Part shown: positions 59,222 to 64,000 of the stretch, one piece after another
Layout: every line of letters starts with the position of its first letter
How positions within the stretch are numbered: the first letter of the stretch is position 1
NCBI GenBank assembly: GCA_020631735.1
Contig: CM036215.1
Coordinates: 11,000,346 to 11,064,345 of the forward strand
Length of the DNA: 64,000 bases
Reading direction: 5' to 3'
Source of the DNA: Saccharum officinarum
Lineage: Eukaryota; Streptophyta; Magnoliopsida; Poales; Poaceae
The notes under the pieces: model-generated
Told to the model about the DNA's origin: nothing
Seen by the model: only the letters and a program-made list of their open reading frames with translations
The model's database searches: none
Translations under genes and position numbers: made by a program

Positions 59222-60650
59222 CCCGCGAGATCGACCGACCGATGGATCGACCCGTAGATGTTTGCTTGCAGGCTATGCTCACCTGTGTATTTCGTCAGCA
59301 AATGTTCTTGTCCCCACTACCCGGCTAGTAATTAATGTTGTAGCGTTCGATGAATGTGTTTGCCACCGGCAGTTTGTGTTTGATCCTGCTGATCCTGATG
59401 TGCTCGTAGTCTCTTGTTGCGGTCCGATTGCACGCACGCGTCGCTTCGGTGGTGGGCTGGGCCTGGGCACGGCAGACGCTTTCCCTAAGCCGTGCGGTGG
59501 GATGCTGCTGTTCCTGGGCTGTATGAGAGGCAGCAGTCGGAACCCGCGAGGCGAGAGGTTTGCCGTGCGGCGGCGCGGGCTGCCGGAGCAGCCGTCGGCC
59601 GTCGTCGGCCTTCGTCTGTCCACGCCCGTCGCCCGCACCCACACGGCCACGGGCCACGGCAGCCGGCGCATGCTACGCTTGCGCCGCCACTCACGTGATC
59701 ATCCTGGTCTCATGACCCTACCCGGCTACCCCACAGGAATTCCCCCACAGACAGTCCGCGTATCTTGTGTGCACCCGTCCGCCCAGGGTTCCTGGCTTCA
59801 GGGTTCTGGCGGCCTGTCCCACGCTGTCGGCCGGCCGCTCCCAGCGCCAAGGCTCGGTGGGGACATCCTGGTCGGCCTTTCCTTCCCCGGTGCCCCGCCC
59901 CCCACGGGCCGCGGCTGCGCTCCAACTACTGTGCCTGCGCTGCTTGTGCAGTTGTGCTTGTGCTTGTGCTTGGCCTCCGCGCGCGTACGGATTACCGACC
60001 AAAACCAAAACCTCGCCACTCGCCATGAACTGTACCCACCTGTGTGTACGACGGGTACCACCGCACACCAGACCAGGCCACCAGCGCACTAGTACTACGG
60101 GTGGTGCAGCGTGCCCATTCGAACTCGTGCCTGATCCATGCATGCGTCGTGTGATCGTGTCCCGGTCCAAATCCATCTCGTCCCACGCACGGACCACTCC
60201 GCTTTTGGAACGGTGCTGCGCCCACGTCCATGCATTGTGATGCACGCACCACTGATTGTCAGCTTGATACTTGACAAGAGGCGCTTAGATCCTCGGAATC
60301 TCCCCACTAAACAAACGGGTGTTCCATTTCCATCCATCCACTCCGGCTGTCCGGCAGCAGGGGGGGCCTGGCCACCGGAACCGGATGGATGTTGAGATCG
60401 GCGAGCGCCCGTGCTTTGCTTCCTGCGGTTAATTAAAACCATAAAAGAGGACGATTCGGCGATCCATGTCGGAGCACGTTTGCACAGTAGTAGTACTAGT
60501 AGCACTGTAGCAGGAACATTGCACCACCACCGGCGCAGGTCAGATCCCGCGTGCCCGTCCGTCACGCACGCTCACCGCGTCCGCGTCTCGTCTTATCCCA
60601 GGGCAGAGCGAAGGGCTCGGGCGTGGGGGCACGGCTACGGCCCCTTCGAC
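59222..60650. other. Intergenic, GC-rich, no gene recognised
   Basis: Holds the 3' flank of the proline-rich gene, then GC-rich DNA with many overlapping frames on both strands. None has a family motif or consistent splice pattern. Confidence 0.45.
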
Positions 60651-60654
60651 TTCG

Positions 60655-60793
60655 GCCTCGCTAAATTTGAAATTTTTTCGCTCTCTTTTTATCACATAAC
60701 TTTAGCACGCATGCATAAAGCATTAAATATATATAAAAAAATAACTAATTATACAGTTTGATTATTTATCACGAGACGAATCTTTTAAGTCTA
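60655..60793. mobile_element. Left half of a Tourist-like MITE, cut by a Helitron
   Basis: Family blocks ACGCATGCATAAAGCATTAA and CACGAGACGAATCTTTTAAG are present in order, then the sequence stops at AAGTCTA where the family continues ATTAG. The Helitron start follows directly. Confidence 0.7.
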
Positions 60794-61001
60794 TCTCTAC
60801 TATAATGGAACACTTAAATTATGCTTCGTCCACCCAGTAAAACGTCCCCCGCTGAGAGCCTCCGATCACTGTGCACCCAGTAGAATGTACACAGTAAATT
60901 ATCTCCGTTAAAATCAAGGGCTACGAGATAATTTCTTCTGGCTTCAACCCAACCTACGTCCACGATCGCTCCGAGGCTTCAACGCACCTCTCGCGCCCGC
61001 G

Positions 61002-61560
61002 ATCTCCTCCACCCAGGCTTCAATCACCGATCGCCAAAAAAAAGGAAGAACGAAACCACCTGAAGCCGCCGGTGCTCCGCCACATCCCCGCCTCCGTGAG
61101 CGCCGTGGCTTCAACGCTCGCGCCTGCGATCTCCTCCGCCCGGGGTCGCTCCCAGCCTTCAATCACCGATCGCTGAAAAAAAGGAAAGAACGAAACCTTC
61201 GCGGTCGGTGTTGAGGACGAAGCAGCGCCGATCGCCCACGACCTTCACGAGCGCCGCTGTCGGTGCTGAGGAGGAAACTGCCGAGGGGAGGACGAAGCGC
61301 CGCCGATCACCCACGACCTCCACCCCGCTGCTGCCGACGTCGATCTCCTCCTCCACATCCTCCCCGCCGACGAGATTCGCAGGAGGACGCCGGCGCCGTG
61401 GGTGCCCTTCCCCTGGAGCTGTCTTCTCGGTGAACCCCGCGAGGCCGCGACGTCCCAGATCAGTCTCATCGAGTTCGCGGTAACGCCCTCTTCCTCCCGG
61501 TGTTTTTTTCGCGTCGAGTTTCATGAACGACAGCGCTGGTTCGTCATTTTCGGGCGAACT
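61002..61560. other. GC-rich captured-like segment with internal duplication
   Basis: TTCAATCACCGATCGC followed by an A-run and GAACGAAACC occurs at about 61018 and again at about 61159, so roughly 140 bp are doubled. Open frames exist on both strands; no family is recognised. Confidence 0.45.
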
Positions 61561-61589
61561 CACCTCGCCCGGCGATCGGCATAAGCGCC

Positions 61590-61722
61590 CAGGTGAGCAG
61601 CATCGCTGACGTGTTGTGCTTGTGCCCCGCGAAGAAGAACGTCTTGCACTCGTCGATCACCAGCTGCAGGTCATAGCTGAACTGCTACTCCGCCTGCTGT
61701 GCTGTCCCGCCGCCGGTCCGTC
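61590..61722 (-). pseudogene. Cytochrome P450 I-helix fragment, copy 1 (damaged)
   Basis: On the minus strand it reads YDLQLVIDECKTFFFAGH followed by a short insertion and NTSAMLLT. An in-frame TAG lies a few codons upstream. The segment matches the I-helix (oxygen-binding groove, AGHxT) of plant P450s close to CYP735A/CYP709-type enzymes. It is the neighbouring tandem duplicate of copy 2. Confidence 0.8.
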
Positions 61723-61905
61723 CAGGTGAGCACCAGCGCCGCCGACGTGTCGTGCCCCGCGAAGAAGAACGTCTTGCACTCGTCGATCACCAGATGCAGG
61801 TCGTAGCTGAACTGCTGCTCCGCCTGCTGTGCTGTCCTGCCGCCACTCCGTCCTGCTTCTTCTTCTCCATCTCAGCCAGTAGGCACAAGAGCAGGCAGAG
61901 CTAAT
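61723..61905 (-). pseudogene. Cytochrome P450 I-helix fragment, copy 2
   Basis: The minus strand reads LLAEMEKKKQD, then AEQQFSYDLHLVIDECKTFF and FAGHDTSAALVLT. DECKTFFFAGH is diagnostic for the clan-72 P450s, which include cytokinin hydroxylases. It is only one exon's worth and sits in a Helitron antisense to the element's helicase, so it is a captured fragment, not a working enzyme. Confidence 0.85.
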
Positions 61906-62298
61906 TATGGTCCTTATTAGCTTCATGACATCACCACAATGTCATTCATGCTAAAAAGAATACCAGAAATAGTTCATTCAGCACTTTCAAAGCATCTTTA
62001 TTTTAAGCACAGGAATAGTAACACACATGCCAAGCAGTGATGGTTGTCTTTGAGTAAAACCGGCAATGGCTCCGGCCTCCATCAGCAGAGGCATCACCGT
62101 CACCTACATAGTGCGTTTCCCTGAAATCCCATTATCAAAATTGATAACCAATATGCATAATCCTAAAAAATGAAGCACATAGAGACTGCTACATGTTTAT
62201 CATTAATGTGAACTTAGTAATTTGTGCTTGGAATCTCAATATTCAGCTTGAAAGAATATGATATGACATAATTTGTGCGCTGCAGGGACACCATCCTA

Positions 62299-62377
62299 TC
62301 GTGCTATTCTGATGGGAATCCCTTCGTGCTAGAGATTTTAATGAAAATAATAATATTTGTCAGCACAGGTACGTGAC
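62299..62377. repeat. 79-bp direct repeat in the Helitron, left copy
   Basis: Matches 62531-62609 (TCGTGCTATTCTGATGGGAA start, CAGGTACGTGAC end) with one visible difference, CAGCACAGG versus CAGCGCAGG. Confidence 0.85.
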
Positions 62378-62530
62378 GAAGACTTCAGCATATAGTTGCT
62401 TCATCAAGTCACACATCTCGTGGGTTCAGCACATTGTAATCCAACTGCTTTATTTCAGTTTTTTACAAATCCACAAACTTATCTGGCAAAGTAGTAAAAT
62501 AAAATAATATATGATACTCCTATCATCCCT

Positions 62531-62609
62531 TCGTGCTATTCTGATGGGAATCCCTTCGTGCTAGAGATTTTAATGAAAATAATAATATTTGTCAGCGCAG
62601 GTACGTGAC
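62531..62609. repeat. 79-bp direct repeat in the Helitron, right copy
   Basis: Second copy of 62299-62377, 232 bp downstream. Confidence 0.85.
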
Positions 62610-63510
62610 AATGTTTACGCCAAGGGATACACGCATAGTGCAAAGCGATATGTCTACTCCGAGAGATACACGCGAAGCCCTAAGCAATATCACCAACGTC
62701 ATAGGTATGCTTACAATATTTTCTATAGCACTTATGATGATTCCGTACTGATTTTCTATATATGTCCTCCAAACGCCCACTTTAGATGAAGCCTCGCGGA
62801 GGAGGGAGGAAAGGAACATGCAGCAGCGGAAACGTCGAGTTGAAATGTCCATCGAACAAAGGGACGAGATTAATAGAAGACAACGTGAGTACCGAGAACG
62901 GAAGAAGGCTGCAACCCAAAATAGTAGCACTTCTGCTGCTTTGACTCAAACAATGCCGTTAACTTCCACACCTACAGGTACTTGATCTCTTTGTTACTTC
63001 TATTTACATCATTAACCCTAACTAATGATTCATCCCTAAACATGCTCAGCCATTGTGTGCAACCCAATCATAGAAAATGACGAAAATGCCGACCCAAATG
63101 ACGGAAACACACCGACTATTTTTGCCACCGACAATATGCAAACAGATGCAGATGTGAATCACACACATGTTGGCATTCAAACATCGACCATAAGAGGCAA
63201 CAGACTATCTGTGGTCAACAGCGAGGATGACCTAGGTATACTTCGAGTTTATTGTGTAATAGTAACGTTCTTTTAATCTCTATATACAAACCATTTTTAA
63301 AATTTACAGAAACATGTGCCTCTGTCCCCAGAAACGAGACCCGCAGACAGTGCTGATGCTAGGAGGGAAGAAAGGAACGCACGACAACGGAAACAAAGAG
63401 CTGAGATGACGATCAACAAAGGGAGGAGATTAATAGGAAACAACGTGAATACCCAGCACAGAGGAAGGCTGCGATGCAAAATATCAACAAAGGGAGGAGA
63501 TTAATAGAAA
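62610..63510 (+). pseudogene. Basic-rich exons of a Helitron-encoded protein
   Basis: Coding-like blocks separated by intron-like stretches: 62614-62704 (PRDTR repeated), 62785-62980 (RREERNMQQRKRR, EQRDEINRRQREY), 63050-63236 (acidic, ends EDDLG before a GTATAC donor) and 63310-63510 (REERNARQRKQRAEM, then a doubled INKGRRLI). Arrays of RRxxxxRQRKxxAxM type are common near the N-terminus of grass Helitron replication proteins. The Rep domain and most of the helicase are missing. Confidence 0.5.
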
Positions 63511-63521
63511 AGAACGTTGGG

Positions 63522-63665
63522 ATCTATCTTCCAGAACCCGTGTTCTCACATGGACAACTTTATGTTGCTTTATCAAGAGGGGTGTCAAGATCAGTAACAA
63601 GAGTTTTGGCAAAACCGAAAGTGGACTTGGATCCTACAGGGAAAAGCACAAAGAATATAGTTTAG
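63522..63665 (+). pseudogene. C-terminal end of a Helitron (PIF1-like) helicase
   Basis: The frame reads LPEPVFSHGQLYVALSRGVS and continues to a stop at 63663-63665. SHGQLYVALSR is the last helicase motif of Helitron and PIF1-type helicases. Only this end is present, joined to the basic-rich exons, so most of the helicase was deleted. Confidence 0.85.
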
Positions 63666-64000
63666 ATGTCCTAAACTGGTGATTAAAGGTGTGTATACTG
63701 AAGCCATTTTGTTTTTTTGCATTCAAAGACATATCTGCTCGTTGTCTAACATGATATTTATGTTACATGTCTCTGATATGATGTTTGCGTTAAAAACTTT
63801 CAGGCTTTCCGTGAGGAATCGGAAGGGAAACCTGGTTCCTGTAGCAGGTCCGACAACATGACTCAAAAGCAATACTGGAACGTGCAATGTAGTTAGTGAT
63901 TTGATCACATCGATGTATAGCTGCCTGACTGTACCAAATTAGCTGCACTCTTATGATGGTTCATGGATAGGCAGCATGGACTTATATTAGTTTATATATT

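Larger units (their letters stand above)
60794..64000 (+). mobile_element. Helitron with captured gene fragments, open at the right edge
   Basis: The left end TCTCTACTATAATGG follows an A and interrupts a MITE; it is close to the TCTMTAYTA start known from maize Helitrons. Near the right edge is the last part of a Helitron helicase in the same direction. Between them are a doubled cytochrome P450 fragment in the opposite direction, GC-rich segments with internal duplications, and basic-rich exons. No terminal CTAG hairpin is seen before 64000, so the 3' end is probably outside. Confidence 0.7.

Noticed and set aside
59034..60092. Plus-strand open frame of 352 codons
   Set aside because: It overlaps the proline-rich gene in another frame, runs through GC-rich non-coding DNA, and its translation is Arg/Pro/Gly-biased with no motif.

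Overview
The window is nuclear DNA from a grass, most likely a panicoid such as Sorghum, Saccharum or Miscanthus. The reasons are intron-bearing plant genes (EXO70, an Xa21-type receptor kinase, an NHL protein), dense Tourist- and Stowaway-like MITEs, Helitron ends of the kind known from maize, and a GC-rich 5'-exon style. Nothing here is bacterial. The species cannot be fixed from sequence alone. A run of 100 N at 27781-27880 marks a scaffold join.

Left arm (1-17.3 kb). This is a gene-poor, transposon-pocked stretch. It opens with the 3' end of a Helitron (1-200). It holds two plausible host genes, both on the minus strand: a small secreted four-cysteine peptide (5348-5560) and an NDR1/HIN1-like LEA_2 membrane protein (13859-14497). 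Between them lie MITEs and two hAT elements nested one inside the other (10186-10747 within 9281-10893), each with a perfect 8-bp target duplication. A third small hAT sits at 15185-15455.

Centre (17375-37895). One hAT element, with 19-bp terminal inverted repeats and an 8-bp target duplication, carries a transposase gene with one in-frame stop. It was split by a minus-strand Copia-type LTR retrotransposon (20944-37831, 5-bp duplication ACCGT). The retrotransposon has an initiator-Met primer site, a polypurine tract, a gag with three zinc knuckles and no recognisable pol. It is present as LTR-internal-LTR-internal-partial LTR. The sequence either side of the N gap is the same ~1.47 kb, so part of this length is probably an assembly artefact.

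Right arm (38-64 kb). This part holds the main genes. A receptor-like kinase of the Xa21 family (41872-45602, minus) is complete in layout but carries an 8-bp insertion frameshift and an altered ATP-binding loop. A 12-exon EXO70A exocyst gene (48676-54288, minus) splices into a clean 625-codon frame. A small proline-rich, probably GPI-anchored secreted protein lies at 58766-59221 (plus). A Mutator-like element (54976-57303, 9-bp duplication) carries pieces of an AP180/CALM-type ANTH-domain gene, so it is a Pack-MULE. From 60794 to the end runs a Helitron that interrupts a MITE, carries a tandemly doubled cytochrome P450 I-helix fragment, and keeps the last piece of its own helicase.

The genes do not form a pathway. 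The receptor kinase, the NHL protein and the four-cysteine peptide all belong to families tied to defence at the cell surface, and EXO70 serves secretion, but nothing in the sequence links them functionally.
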